The notes: generated from the sequence alone by a model not told the origin. A DNA stretch of 49,826 bases from an uncultured Flavobacteriales bacterium (GCA_913048175.1 CAJWVX010000006.1:1-49826); one strand, 5' to 3'; shown: positions 35,092 through 44,379, numbered from the stretch's first letter. Translations and numbers: made by a program.

Positions 35092-37473
35092 TTATGACTG
35101 AATCTCTTTTATTAACTCATCCATTGCTTTAGCAGATTGTTTCTCATGATCATCTTGATAGATTATTTTAACTCTCAACGCTTTTAATCCAGAAACACCT
35201 TGTAAATCTTCCAATTCTAATTCTTCAATCTTCCCAAAGATATGCTTTGATTGTAGAAATTTCAAATATTTTCTATATTCTACTGCTTCCCTCTCCTGAG
35301 AATAAACAATAGAGAGCTTTCCTGGAACTGTAATTCGCTGATCTGTACACTTTATATGAGCTTTATCTATTCTTTTCTTAATAATAGCATACCGAATATT
35401 GTAAGCTCCATCCACATCAAATTGCTTCTCATCCATTCTAAATCGAATTGCCAATGGATTACTATGTACTAGTATCATTGAAGCAATTTCCAATTTATAA
35501 TCCATATTAGTTAATGCTAATCGAGCCACATTCTCCATATCATACATCATTTGCAATTGCCATAAACGTATATTATCTAAGTATAACTTATCATATATTT
35601 TATTCTTAACCAATGATTGACCTATGTAAATATTGTGCTCTATTCCATCTGTTTTGTAACGTTCAAAATAATGTGGAAACATATTTTGAGCTTCTTCCTG
35701 ACCATTATCAATAAATTTAGCCAACTGATCATTTAAAAAAGTTACACTTGTTTCATATGATTTCCTTTTTTCATAAACTACTTGCAATTCAGGATCAAGT
35801 CGATCCATATAGGTCTTAATCTGATCAGACAATTGATTATTGATAGCTTCAATATGAGTAAATGTTGGGTAAATATCTTTTTTAAGAAATTCTAAAACAC
35901 CAACTTCATCTCCAGCCTTTAAACCGTTTTTAACGCTAGTAAAAAACTCATTTACTCTAAATATAAGTTCCTCATATATTGGTAGCTTTTCTATTTTTAA
36001 AGCCTCCAATAAAACATTTTTAGCCAAATTAAGTTGAGTTAATAAATCCTCCTTTATAGTCTCATTTCTTGCAACAGATGATCCTTTAATATCTGCTTGT
36101 CCAAAAAGTGGTTGAACATTTTCAAATACTATTTCCTCTAGCTTAACTCGTTCTGATTTCTCTTCAGTTTGATTGATAAACTTACTAGCTGCATCAGTAA
36201 ACTTCCATTTTACAGTAGGATGTATTGCTGTATAATGCTCTTGAATAGATGCCTCTATAGTATTCTCCATTTCTTTTGATGCACGTTCAACAGCATATTG
36301 AAACATTGGAATAATATCGCTCAACTTTTGCAAGTTAATAGAATTTAATTCAAAAGCTCTTGGAGATGCAATTTCTAAAACAGCCAAATCAGAATTTCCA
36401 CTTGCTTGGATCGGTATTAAAATGATACTTTGAATGCCTTTTTCAAGCAGCCGTTTAGAAAAAGGAACATTGTTAGATAACTCAGCATATTTATTAACAT
36501 CAGAAATTGCTACTGACTTTATCTCATCAAATACATTTCCTAAAAGACCTTTGCAATAAAAATAACTATTTTCAACTTCTTCTTTATCCTCAAAAATGAT
36601 ACTCGCAGTTTTCTTTATTTTTGCATTATCAGTGTTACCTTCAGATATATCAAATATCGTAAAGCCTAATGATAGATCATCTATATCATAAAACTTTCTA
36701 ATACTCTGCTGAAGTTCTTCAATCATTTTATCTTCGTCTCCTTTTAATAAGTTGGTTCTTATTTCCGAGATAGATTCATCTGCTGTAACATCAAATAAAT
36801 TCATTATTCCAAAACCTTTAAAAAGGTAACTTCCTTGAGGAAATTTCTCTCTCCATACATCTAAATTATCAAAACTATTAATCAGTAACTTAAAGTCTTC
36901 ATCAGTTATTTCTGGGGCACTATCAGTCTTTTCAATACTTGCCATGTCAGCATTAAAAGCAACACGATAGTTTAATTCATTACCTTTTTTATTCGGTATA
37001 TTAAAATAAAATGGTCTTTTAAGATCAACAAACTTACCGTAAACAACTCCCAAAATCATTATGCATGCATGAACGTAAATTAACTCCTCTTCTCTTTCAG
37101 ATATTGACAACTCAAAATCCACACCAGCATCTTTAATAATATTTCCAAATCTTTCTGAGTATCTAAATTGATTAAAACTAAAAGGTACAGATGCCGCTTT
37201 TATCTCATTCAAAGATAGTGCTTCAGGAAACAAAGGATCAACCATCAAATTAACCACATCTTTATGCTTATCTAACCAGTTCAAATCCTCAATACCATCT
37301 ATTAATTTAGGGTATTTCTTTACTGCTGCAACCATCTTTGTTGCTAAAGAATGATTTACATGATCCGTATATTTTACTGATGCATATTTACTGTATATAT
37401 TATAAATTTTATCAAAACTGATTTTAAATTTTAATGGTAAACCGGAATGTAGTCTGTTTTTATTGGCCAACAT
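35092..37473 (-). CDS. Large GAF-domain protein, unknown function
   Basis: 793-residue soluble cytoplasmic protein without signal or membrane segments. A GAF-like sensory domain is recognisable around residues 240-400, with LGFTIFDISEG at the first strand, FYCKGLLGNVFDEIKSVAISDV in the middle, and IQSIILIPIQASGNSDLAVLEIASP as the classic final strands. The N-terminal 200 residues and the helical C-terminal half, including YMDRLDPELQVVYEKRKSYE, belong to no family I can name. It is the first gene of an operon with the HD-PycTM gene and is transcribed divergently from the cyclase. GAF domains often bind cyclic nucleotides, so it could be the sensor of the cyclase product; that is inference from position and domain type. 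Confidence 0.75.
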   Translation of the reverse strand: MLANKNRLHSGLPLKFKISFDKIYNIYSKYASVKYTDHVNHSLATKMVAAVKKYPKLIDGIEDLNWLDKHKDVVNLMVDPLFPEALSLNEIKAASVPFSFNQFRYSERFGNIIKDAGVDFELSISEREEELIYVHACIMILGVVYGKFVDLKRPFYFNIPNKKGNELNYRVAFNADMASIEKTDSAPEITDEDFKLLINSFDNLDVWREKFPQGSYLFKGFGIMNLFDVTADESISEIRTNLLKGDEDKMIEELQQSIRKFYDIDDLSLGFTIFDISEGNTDNAKIKKTASIIFEDKEEVENSYFYCKGLLGNVFDEIKSVAISDVNKYAELSNNVPFSKRLLEKGIQSIILIPIQASGNSDLAVLEIASPRAFELNSINLQKLSDIIPMFQYAVERASKEMENTIEASIQEHYTAIHPTVKWKFTDAASKFINQTEEKSERVKLEEIVFENVQPLFGQADIKGSSVARNETIKEDLLTQLNLAKNVLLEALKIEKLPIYEELIFRVNEFFTSVKNGLKAGDEVGVLEFLKKDIYPTFTHIEAINNQLSDQIKTYMDRLDPELQVVYEKRKSYETSVTFLNDQLAKFIDNGQEEAQNMFPHYFERYKTDGIEHNIYIGQSLVKNKIYDKLYLDNIRLWQLQMMYDMENVARLALTNMDYKLEIASMILVHSNPLAIRFRMDEKQFDVDGAYNIRYAIIKKRIDKAHIKCTDQRITVPGKLSIVYSQEREAVEYRKYLKFLQSKHIFGKIEELELEDLQGVSGLKALRVKIIYQDDHEKQSAKAMDELIKEIQS

Positions 37474-37499
37474 AAATTTATTTTACATGTATAGACATA

Positions 37500-37528
37500 C
37501 AAATTTACTTAATTTTTCACTCTCTCAA
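37500..37528 (-). promoter_or_regulatory. Promoter of the GAF / HD-PycTM operon
   Basis: Reverse strand TTG (37528-37526), an 18-base spacer and TAAATTTG (37507-37500) match the consensus, with 26 bases to ATG 37473. It lies back to back with the cyclase promoter in a 99-base intergenic region. Confidence 0.65.
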
Positions 37529-37535
37529 AATCATA

Positions 37536-37567
37536 TTGAATACAGAATTCAAAAAACACTATATTTG
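37536..37567 (+). promoter_or_regulatory. Promoter of the class III cyclase gene, leaderless configuration
   Basis: TTG at 37536-37538, a 21-base spacer and TATATTTG at 37560-37567 match the consensus. Only AATAA separates it from ATG 37573, so the transcript should start at or near the start codon. Confidence 0.65.
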
Positions 37568-37572
37568 AATAA

Positions 37573-38679
37573 ATGATAATCACTCCTCAACAAAAAATTA
37601 ATCTAAGGATTATCCTAACTATTATGTTAACTTGGACTATTGTTGGAGTATTTATAGTGTTTTATAATAACACCCTATTAAATACACCATACCTAAGTAT
37701 AGGGCCATCAAAAATCTATAAGCTAAATGTTCAACTATTAATATGGTCTTTTATCAGTGCTTTAGGTGGTTTAATAGCTGGTTCTTTTTTAGTTTATACT
37801 AATAGCAAAGTTTTTAGAAAAAAATCATTTATATATGCACTAATTACCACCCTCTATTCTTATGTGATTTTATTTATTTTTTTAATGTCTGCCTATTTAA
37901 CAATCCGATCATATTCGGCACTTGGAGAGAATGCTAACTTAAAAAGTGTTTTAACATTAGCATTAAGTATGGCTCAAAACATCTACCCTTTTGTACAATT
38001 TATATTGTGGGGTGGAATAACATTACTTACTCTTTTCATGTTACAAATGAACGATAAATTTGGTCCTGGGATTTTAAAAAAATTTTTATTAGGCCAATAT
38101 TATCATCCTAAAAAAGAAGATAGAGTCTTTATGTTTTTAGACATGAAATCCTCTACAACAATTGCAGAAAGAATTGGAAATGAAAAATACTTCAATCTAC
38201 TTAGTAATCTATTTTCAGACTTAACTGATACTATTTTAAATAATGAAGGTGAAATTTACCAATATGTTGGTGATGAAATTGTTATCTCTTGGCCAACGAA
38301 AAGTGCAATTAAAAATGCAAATTGTATAAATTGCTATTTTGATATTAAAAACAAGCTAATAGAATTAAGCTCTTATTACCAGAGTAAATATCAAACAATC
38401 CCTAGCTTTAAAGCTGGTTTGCATTGTGGAATAGTAATGGCTGGAGAAGTTGGTGTTATTAAAAAAGACATTATTTATTCGGGAGATGTTTTAAATACAA
38501 CTTCAAGAATACAAGCTAAATGCAACGAGTTTAAAACAGATTTGCTCATTTCTCAACACATCTTACAGAGGTTCGAATCTAAAGATCTTACCTCTTTTAA
38601 AACAGAGAAAATAGGAAGCATAGCTCTTAGAGGAAAAAAAGAAGAAATTATAATCAATAGTATAGCTTATTTAAGCTAA
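37573..38679 (+). CDS. Membrane class III nucleotidyl cyclase, base specificity uncertain
   Basis: 368 residues. Four membrane helices (about 13-30, 52-75, 84-108, 135-157) precede a C-terminal class III cyclase domain (about 185-365). Both metal aspartates are present (Asp190 in FLDMKSST, Asp234 in YVGDE), as are the transition-state residues Asn308 and Arg312 in GDVLNTTSR, so catalysis looks intact. The positions that choose adenine in classical adenylyl cyclases differ: Gln230 replaces the lysine four residues before Asp234, and Ile301 replaces Asp/Thr three residues before Gly304. The product may be cAMP, as assumed for this Bacteroidota family, or another cyclic nucleotide. It is divergent from the GAF/HD-PycTM operon and probably made from a leaderless mRNA. 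Confidence 0.88.
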   Translation: MIITPQQKINLRIILTIMLTWTIVGVFIVFYNNTLLNTPYLSIGPSKIYKLNVQLLIWSFISALGGLIAGSFLVYTNSKVFRKKSFIYALITTLYSYVILFIFLMSAYLTIRSYSALGENANLKSVLTLALSMAQNIYPFVQFILWGGITLLTLFMLQMNDKFGPGILKKFLLGQYYHPKKEDRVFMFLDMKSSTTIAERIGNEKYFNLLSNLFSDLTDTILNNEGEIYQYVGDEIVISWPTKSAIKNANCINCYFDIKNKLIELSSYYQSKYQTIPSFKAGLHCGIVMAGEVGVIKKDIIYSGDVLNTTSRIQAKCNEFKTDLLISQHILQRFESKDLTSFKTEKIGSIALRGKKEEIIINSIAYLS

Positions 38680-38788
38680 ATAAAAAAAGCTCTATTGTAT
38701 TAACAATACTTAATTTTAAAAATGAATATTTTCTTCAAATAAAAATTTCGACCTTTGTCTAAACAAAAGTGTTAATAAAATTTTAATA

Positions 38789-39061
38789 ATGGCAGAAGAT
38801 ATTTACGCTAATCTCAGAGAAAAACTAATAGAGCAAGGTGGTTGGCCTCAACCATATATGTTCAAATTTATTATTCCTTCAGATAATAAAAAACTTGCAC
38901 AAGTAGAAGCTGTATTTGGAGAAGATGCAGAAGTTACAACACGACAATCTAAAAGCAATAAATATATTAGTATTACTGCTAAAGAGGTTATGATTTCTCC
39001 AGAAGAGGTTATCAACACTTACAAAAAAGCGGAAGGTATTAAAGGCCTAATGTCTTTATAA
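38789..39061 (+). CDS. DUF493 (YbeD-like) family protein
   Basis: 90-residue cytoplasmic protein. The DUF493 pattern is clear: YANLREKLIEQGGWPQPYMFKFIIP at the start, then a helix and the SNKYISITAKEVMISPEEV strand-loop that gives the ferredoxin-like ACT-type fold. E. coli YbeD lies beside lipB, but no lipoate gene is adjacent here. Function unknown, perhaps allosteric or regulatory. It appears to be a single gene, with an imperfect hairpin between it and the convergent lipoprotein gene. Confidence 0.88.
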   Translation: MAEDIYANLREKLIEQGGWPQPYMFKFIIPSDNKKLAQVEAVFGEDAEVTTRQSKSNKYISITAKEVMISPEEVINTYKKAEGIKGLMSL

Positions 39062-39120
39062 CAGAAAAGGGATGCTTACGCACCCCTAATCACTCACCTA
39101 ACTTACACTAAAAACTATCT

Positions 39121-39636
39121 TTAATTACTCAAAAATTTTGGTTGTTGAGCAGGTCTTATTTTTGTATTCCCTTTTTGGATTGTTATTTTATAATTGAATT
39201 CTCCTGATTTTTGTTCTAAAACAATTGGTTCATTAGAATCTGTTTTATATCCACTTGAATGCTCATGGTAACCATCAGGGTCTGCTATAAACATTAAATA
39301 AGTATCTGTTCCATTATACCCATGTTCTCCATGCGAGCCACCAGGTCCTCCTCTATTAATCCAAACTTCATAAGTCCCATAATAATAATCGTATGGGTTT
39401 ATAAAATATTCAAATTCATAAACTCCAGGTCTTGTGTTATAATACTCCCCTAAAATTGGATTAAAAGGAATTGAGTTATTATTATCCCAATAACTATATG
39501 GTGCAACATGTTCATAATCCACTCCAAAATAGGCACGGCCATCATGTCCGTTAGGTCCTGGGGTATTATCTACTACTATGCAACTTGTAAAAAAAAACGG
39601 TACAATTAATGCTAATATGATTTTTAAATTTCTCAT
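39121..39636 (-). CDS. Lipoprotein of unknown function
   Basis: 171-residue lipoprotein with signal ending FFFTSC; the mature part begins IVVDNTPGPNGHDGRAYFG. It is rich in Gly, Tyr and Asn and beta-prone, with paired tyrosines (NPYDYYYGTYEVW) and a collagen-like GGPGGSHGEHG stretch. Similar PGPxGxDG-opening lipoproteins are widespread and uncharacterised in Bacteroidota. No enzyme motif. Single gene, divergent from the subtilase. Confidence 0.7.
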   Translation of the reverse strand: MRNLKIILALIVPFFFTSCIVVDNTPGPNGHDGRAYFGVDYEHVAPYSYWDNNNSIPFNPILGEYYNTRPGVYEFEYFINPYDYYYGTYEVWINRGGPGGSHGEHGYNGTDTYLMFIADPDGYHEHSSGYKTDSNEPIVLEQKSGEFNYKITIQKGNTKIRPAQQPKFLSN

Positions 39637-39718
39637 AAATTCTAATTTCTACATCAACATTCAAAAGCTATGCCAAAAAATAAATTTTATTTTAGTTTGT
39701 TGATTTTCAATAATTAAC

Positions 39719-39752
39719 TTGTCTTTTATTAATGCATTATTAAGTAGTTTTG
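39719..39752 (+). promoter_or_regulatory. Candidate promoter of the subtilase gene
   Basis: TTG at 39719-39721, a 23-base spacer and TAGTTTTG at 39745-39752 approximate the consensus, 18 bases before ATG 39771. Confidence 0.45.
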
Positions 39753-39770
39753 ATATATAAAATTTCAATT

Positions 39771-42380
39771 ATGAGACTAATTATTCTTCCTTTAATTATA
39801 ATGCTTGGAGCATTTTCAGTTAAAGCTCAAAATGCAACACTTACACCTAATTTAACTCAACAATTAAATAGTTTAAATACTACAGATTATGTTAAGGTAA
39901 ATGTTGTTTTAGGAAATCAAGTGCAGTATGGTATAATTAACGCTCAGTTTAAGAATGAAAATACTCCGTTAAATGAAAGAGCAAAAATAGTAATTAGAAA
40001 ATCCATGAAAATGGCTAAACTTTCTCAAGCATCTATAATTAACTTATTAGAAGCTAATACTAGCAAAGTGAAATCCTACAAATCGCTTTGGATTATTAAT
40101 ATGATGACTATAGAAGCAACAAAAGATATTATTGAGCAACTAGCCATAAATATTGAGATTGATTACATTGAAGAGTACACTCATTTTACAGTTAAACCAG
40201 CAAAAATTTTATATGGAGAAACCTCAAATTCTAAATCTGTCGGAGGAAATGAACCTGGATTAGCAGCAATAAATGCTCCAGCACTTTGGGCATTAGGTTA
40301 TACTGGTAAAGGTAGAAAGTATTTAAATTATGATACTGGTATGTGGACAGAACATCCTGCTTTAGCAGATGCTTGGCTAGGAAATCACCAACCGTTAAGC
40401 CAAGCATGGTATGGTGTTGACTCTCCTACTCCAACTGATAAAAATGGTGCACATGGTACTCATACTGCTGGAACTGTTTTAGGTTTAGATCCTGCTACAA
40501 ATGATACTATTGGTGTTGCATTTAATGCTTACGTAATGGCAACAGATCCAATTGTTACAAGTGCTGCTGACATTAAACCATTGCCAGAATATATTGATGT
40601 TTTTGAATTTGCACTTAACCCTGATGGAGATACCACTACCACAAATGATATTCCTGATGCAATTAATAACTCATGGGGAATAGATATTCATGATGATACA
40701 ACTCTTTGTGCAGGTTATATCACTCAAATGTTTGATGCTATTGAAGCTGCAGGAATTGCTAATGTCTTTTCAGCAGGAAATGAAGGTCCAGGAAACACAA
40801 CAATAGGTCAACCTCAATATGTTAGCACAGGTTTAGTAAATACATTTACTGTTGGAGCAGTTAACGGAGCTAATCCAGCATTTCCTATAGCAGGGTTTTC
40901 TAGTGAAGGTCCAACAATTTGTAATGTCCCAGCTGGCCCATTAAAAATTAAGCCAGAAGTAGTTGCTCCGGGTTTAAATGTAAGATCATCTGTTGAAGAT
41001 AATAATTATGCTTCTTACAGCGGAACATCAATGGCTGGACCTCATGCAACTGGAGGAGTTCTTTTGTTAAAGGAGGCTTTTCCAAATGTAAGTGGAGAAG
41101 AAATTTTATTGGCTTTATATAACTCGTCAATAGATTTAGGTGTGGCTGGAGAGGATAATATTTATGGTAAAGGAATGATTGATGTTTTAGCTGCATTTAA
41201 CGAATTAGCATTAACACATACTCCTACGCCTCCCAATCAATATACTTATGATGTAACTGTTAATGATATTACGAGCCCTGCAACTAACTTTATTTGTTCT
41301 CAAACAATCATTCCTACTTTTATTCTGGAAAACAAAGGAGATAGCTCAATTACAAGTGCCGAAATTATATATCAACTTAATGATGAACCTCAGAATGTAT
41401 TTAACTGGTCAGGAAATTTAAACACTGGAAATACAACAACAATAAACCTTCCTTCAATTATTGCTTTAGGATATGGTAATTATGAGCTAAAAATAAAAGC
41501 AATTATTGATACTACTAATATTGAATGTGATTATATCAACAATCAAAGAATACAACGGTTTAACATTAGAGAAACTATTGCAGCACTTCCTTATTCAGAA
41601 GATTTTGAAAACATGACTATTGACACTTCTGAATGGATAGTTAATAATCCTGATGGATCAACTACATGGGATACTATCCCTACTGCAGGTTTGACAGGAA
41701 GCTCTTACTCTGCTTCAATGCAATTATTTAATTATAACAATCTTAATCAAATGGATGATTTAGTATCAACTAATATAACTTTACCAAATCAAGATTCAAT
41801 TTTTTTACGTTTCGATTTGGCTTATCAGTACTATATACCAATTGCAAGTTTAGCTGACACATTAGAAATATTCATTTCTACAGATTGCGGAATTAGCTAT
41901 AGTTCAATTTATAAAAAAGGTGGATCAGTTTTAGAAACTTATACTACATCAACATCTAATTTTGTTCCCCAAGCATCAAATCAATGGAGAACTGAGTATA
42001 TTGATATTACTTCTTATGCTAATAATGATGCAATTATAAAATTTGTTTGTTTTAATAGAAGTGGTAATAATCTATACTTAGATAACATCTGGGTATATGA
42101 AGGTGAAGAACCTCTTATTACAAATATCAATGAAGCAAAACTAGAAGTGTTATCAATTTATCCAAACCCAACCAATAGTAATATAACTATTGACCTAGGT
42201 AAAAATATTACTGATAATGCTACTATTGAAATTATTGATTTATTAGGAAAAAAGCTTTATGTAAAAGAAGTTTCCACAAAAACGAATAAAATTAATTTAG
42301 AAGGTTTTACTAATGGTATTTACATTGTTAAATTCTCTAATAATAATGGAATAATCACAAAAAAAATTATCAAAGAATAA
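39771..42380 (+). CDS. Secreted subtilisin-like (S8) peptidase with T9SS sorting domain
   Basis: 869-residue exported serine protease. The signal peptide ends VKAQ (about 1-20), followed by a propeptide-like N-terminal region. The S8 catalytic triad is Asp188 (NYDTG), His228 (HGTHTAGT) and Ser420 (GTSMAGP), with the oxyanion asparagine in INNSWG. After the protease come a CARDB-like module (about 485-600) and a MAM/jelly-roll-like module (about 605-790). The final 75 residues are a type A T9SS sorting domain with SIYPNPTNS, IEIIDLLGKKLY, TNGIYIVKF and ending KKIIKE. The protein should be exported, sent across the outer membrane by T9SS and attached to the surface. The frame opens at TTG 39750, but ATG 39771 gives the cleaner signal peptide. 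Confidence 0.95.
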   Translation: MRLIILPLIIMLGAFSVKAQNATLTPNLTQQLNSLNTTDYVKVNVVLGNQVQYGIINAQFKNENTPLNERAKIVIRKSMKMAKLSQASIINLLEANTSKVKSYKSLWIINMMTIEATKDIIEQLAINIEIDYIEEYTHFTVKPAKILYGETSNSKSVGGNEPGLAAINAPALWALGYTGKGRKYLNYDTGMWTEHPALADAWLGNHQPLSQAWYGVDSPTPTDKNGAHGTHTAGTVLGLDPATNDTIGVAFNAYVMATDPIVTSAADIKPLPEYIDVFEFALNPDGDTTTTNDIPDAINNSWGIDIHDDTTLCAGYITQMFDAIEAAGIANVFSAGNEGPGNTTIGQPQYVSTGLVNTFTVGAVNGANPAFPIAGFSSEGPTICNVPAGPLKIKPEVVAPGLNVRSSVEDNNYASYSGTSMAGPHATGGVLLLKEAFPNVSGEEILLALYNSSIDLGVAGEDNIYGKGMIDVLAAFNELALTHTPTPPNQYTYDVTVNDITSPATNFICSQTIIPTFILENKGDSSITSAEIIYQLNDEPQNVFNWSGNLNTGNTTTINLPSIIALGYGNYELKIKAIIDTTNIECDYINNQRIQRFNIRETIAALPYSEDFENMTIDTSEWIVNNPDGSTTWDTIPTAGLTGSSYSASMQLFNYNNLNQMDDLVSTNITLPNQDSIFLRFDLAYQYYIPIASLADTLEIFISTDCGISYSSIYKKGGSVLETYTTSTSNFVPQASNQWRTEYIDITSYANNDAIIKFVCFNRSGNNLYLDNIWVYEGEEPLITNINEAKLEVLSIYPNPTNSNITIDLGKNITDNATIEIIDLLGKKLYVKEVSTKTNKINLEGFTNGIYIVKFSNNNGIITKKIIKE

Positions 42381-43019
42381 TTAAGAAAATTTTCCAAAGT
42401 TTTTACAGAAATGAGTGATTTTACACTCCTCACACTTAGGCTTTCTTGCCTGACAAACATATCTACCATGAAGTATTAACCAATGATGAGAAAGATGCAT
42501 TACCTCATCTGGAATATGTTTAACCAATTGCTTTTCTGAATCTAAAGGAGTTTTAGCATTTGTTGTTAAACCTAAGCGTTGCGAAACTCTAAAAACATGT
42601 GTATCAACTGCCATTACAGGTATTTGATAAACAACACTCGCAATTACATTAGCAGTTTTCCTTCCTACTCCAGGCATTTTTTGTAAATCATCAACATCCG
42701 AAGGAACAACATTGTTAAAGTCGTTAACCAACATTTTTGCCATTCCTACCAAATACTTAGACTTATTATTAGGATAACTAATACTTCTTATATATTCAAA
42801 AACTTCTGCAGAGTCTGCCTCAGCTAAGGATTCCGCTTCTGGAAACCTCTTGAACAAATCTTTAGTAACAATATTTACCCGCTTATCTGTACACTGGGCA
42901 GAAAGTATTACAGCTACTAAAAGCTCGAAAGGATTTGTATATTCTAATTCAGTTTCTGCCACAGGCTGATGTTCACTAAAATAATCTACAAATAACTCAT
43001 AACGTTCTTTCTTCTTCAT
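42381..43019 (-). CDS. nth: Endonuclease III
   Basis: 212-residue DNA glycosylase/AP lyase for oxidised pyrimidines. Features: LLVAVILSAQCTDKRVN, the helix-hairpin-helix MPGVGRKTAN with catalytic Lys121, catalytic Asp139 in AVDTHVFRV, and the four-cysteine [4Fe-4S] motif near the C-terminus (CxARKPKCEECxxxxFC). I chose ATG 43019 (MKKKERYELF), as in relatives, over the upstream GTG/TTG extension to 43037. A -7 box lies four bases before this ATG. Convergent with the subtilase gene, with the coding ends directly abutting. Confidence 0.96.
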   Translation of the reverse strand: MKKKERYELFVDYFSEHQPVAETELEYTNPFELLVAVILSAQCTDKRVNIVTKDLFKRFPEAESLAEADSAEVFEYIRSISYPNNKSKYLVGMAKMLVNDFNNVVPSDVDDLQKMPGVGRKTANVIASVVYQIPVMAVDTHVFRVSQRLGLTTNAKTPLDSEKQLVKHIPDEVMHLSHHWLILHGRYVCQARKPKCEECKITHFCKNFGKFS

Positions 43020-43023
43020 AACA

Positions 43024-43031
43024 CAAAAATA
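43024..43031 (-). promoter_or_regulatory. -7 box four bases upstream of nth ATG
   Basis: TATTTTTG on the reverse strand fits TAnnTTTG and is followed by TGTT and the ATG, the same arrangement as the TonB receptor gene. No convincing -33 TTG at normal spacing. Predicts a leaderless mRNA. Confidence 0.5.
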
Positions 43032-43068
43032 CAGCAATTTTAACTACTTTTATTCTCATCAAACAGTT

Positions 43069-44379
43069 ATGATAGAATTTTTACTCAGCACTTTTTACTT
43101 CCTTATTTTTTGTTTGATAATTAGCAAATCATCATTCTTTCAAGACAAAACCATTCCCCGTAATTGGGTTATTGGAGCGTTTGGACTTAAGGTAATTATT
43201 GGAGTTATTCTAACCCTTATCTACTCTAAATACTATACTGATAGAAGTACATCAGATATTTTTAAATATTTTGACGATAGTAAAATTCTCTTTGATGCAT
43301 TTGAATCTAACCCCACAGATTTTTTTAAGATGATGATTGGCGTGGATAATTACAGTGAATATTTTACAACTAATTATTATCAAAAAATGAGGTTCTGGAC
43401 ACGAAATTATGAAGATGAATTAGTTAGTGATACCCATATTATAATTCGATTTAATGCACTCGTTCAATTCTTTTCATTCGGACATTTTAATGTGCATAAT
43501 GTATTTATGAACTTTATTTCCTTTATAGGTTTAACACTATTATTTAAAGCATTTAAAACGTATCTTAAAGAAAAGGAGAGAATTCTATTTATTGTTATAC
43601 TTTTAGCACCTTCAACTCTTTTTTGGGGATCTGGTTTACTTAAAGAAGGAATAATTTTGCTTGGATTTGGATTATTCCTTTATTCATTTTTTAACTTTAC
43701 AACTAAGTTTAAACTTATTTATGTTCTGTTTGGTCTTCTAGGGTTTACTCTAATCATTTACACCAAATTGTACTTATTAGTTGCTCTTTTCATACCAATT
43801 CTAGGTTACTCTATAAATTCAATATTCAAATTAAAACATATATTTTACGGATATGTTCTATCAACTATAGTTTTCTTATTGTCTATAAACATTATGCCTT
43901 TAATTAATCCACAACTAAACTTTGTAAACCAAATCGTTGGAAAACAGCTTGCATTTTCAAGGTTTATAGCTTCCGTAGAAACCAATAGCGGATTTCAGAT
44001 ACCTGAATTATCAAATAGCTTTTCATTACTAAAGAACATTCCAAACGCTTTATTAAACACTATAATAAGGCCATTCTTATGGGAATGTAATTCTGTATTT
44101 ATTCTGATGAGTTTTGTGGAAAACATCTTAGTATTAGCCTTTATTGTTATGTGCATTTTAATCCGTAAAAAGATAACTAAAATTCAGAAGAATGTATTTT
44201 ACTTCTGTCTTATTTTTGCTTTTTCCTTATATATAATAATTGGGTTAACAACCCCTGTTTTTGGAGCTATAGTAAGGTATAAAATTCCTGGATTATTACT
44301 AATCACAATATCTTTACTACTTATCTTAGATATCCAAAAACTAAAAATTAAATTTCCTTTCATTTCAAAAATACTATGA
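43069..44379 (+). CDS. Polytopic membrane protein, possible GT-C-like fold
   Basis: 436 residues with about ten hydrophobic helices and an extended loop near residues 55-115. The segment PSTLFWGSGLLKEGII in the middle resembles a pattern seen in uncharacterised Bacteroidota membrane proteins and some GT-C-type glycosyltransferases, but I cannot assign a family firmly. Relatives often lie near polysaccharide genes; here the neighbours are an amidohydrolase and a DUF819 protein. It overlaps the amidohydrolase gene by 4 bases (ATGA), so the three genes 43069-47372 form an operon. Confidence 0.65.
   Translation: MIEFLLSTFYFLIFCLIISKSSFFQDKTIPRNWVIGAFGLKVIIGVILTLIYSKYYTDRSTSDIFKYFDDSKILFDAFESNPTDFFKMMIGVDNYSEYFTTNYYQKMRFWTRNYEDELVSDTHIIIRFNALVQFFSFGHFNVHNVFMNFISFIGLTLLFKAFKTYLKEKERILFIVILLAPSTLFWGSGLLKEGIILLGFGLFLYSFFNFTTKFKLIYVLFGLLGFTLIIYTKLYLLVALFIPILGYSINSIFKLKHIFYGYVLSTIVFLLSINIMPLINPQLNFVNQIVGKQLAFSRFIASVETNSGFQIPELSNSFSLLKNIPNALLNTIIRPFLWECNSVFILMSFVENILVLAFIVMCILIRKKITKIQKNVFYFCLIFAFSLYIIIGLTTPVFGAIVRYKIPGLLLITISLLLILDIQKLKIKFPFISKIL

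Noticed and set aside
39064-39090. Hairpin GGGATGC/GCACCC between DUF493 and the convergent lipoprotein gene, as a terminator
   Set aside because: The stem has a bulged A and no T-run follows on either strand, so I do not call it.
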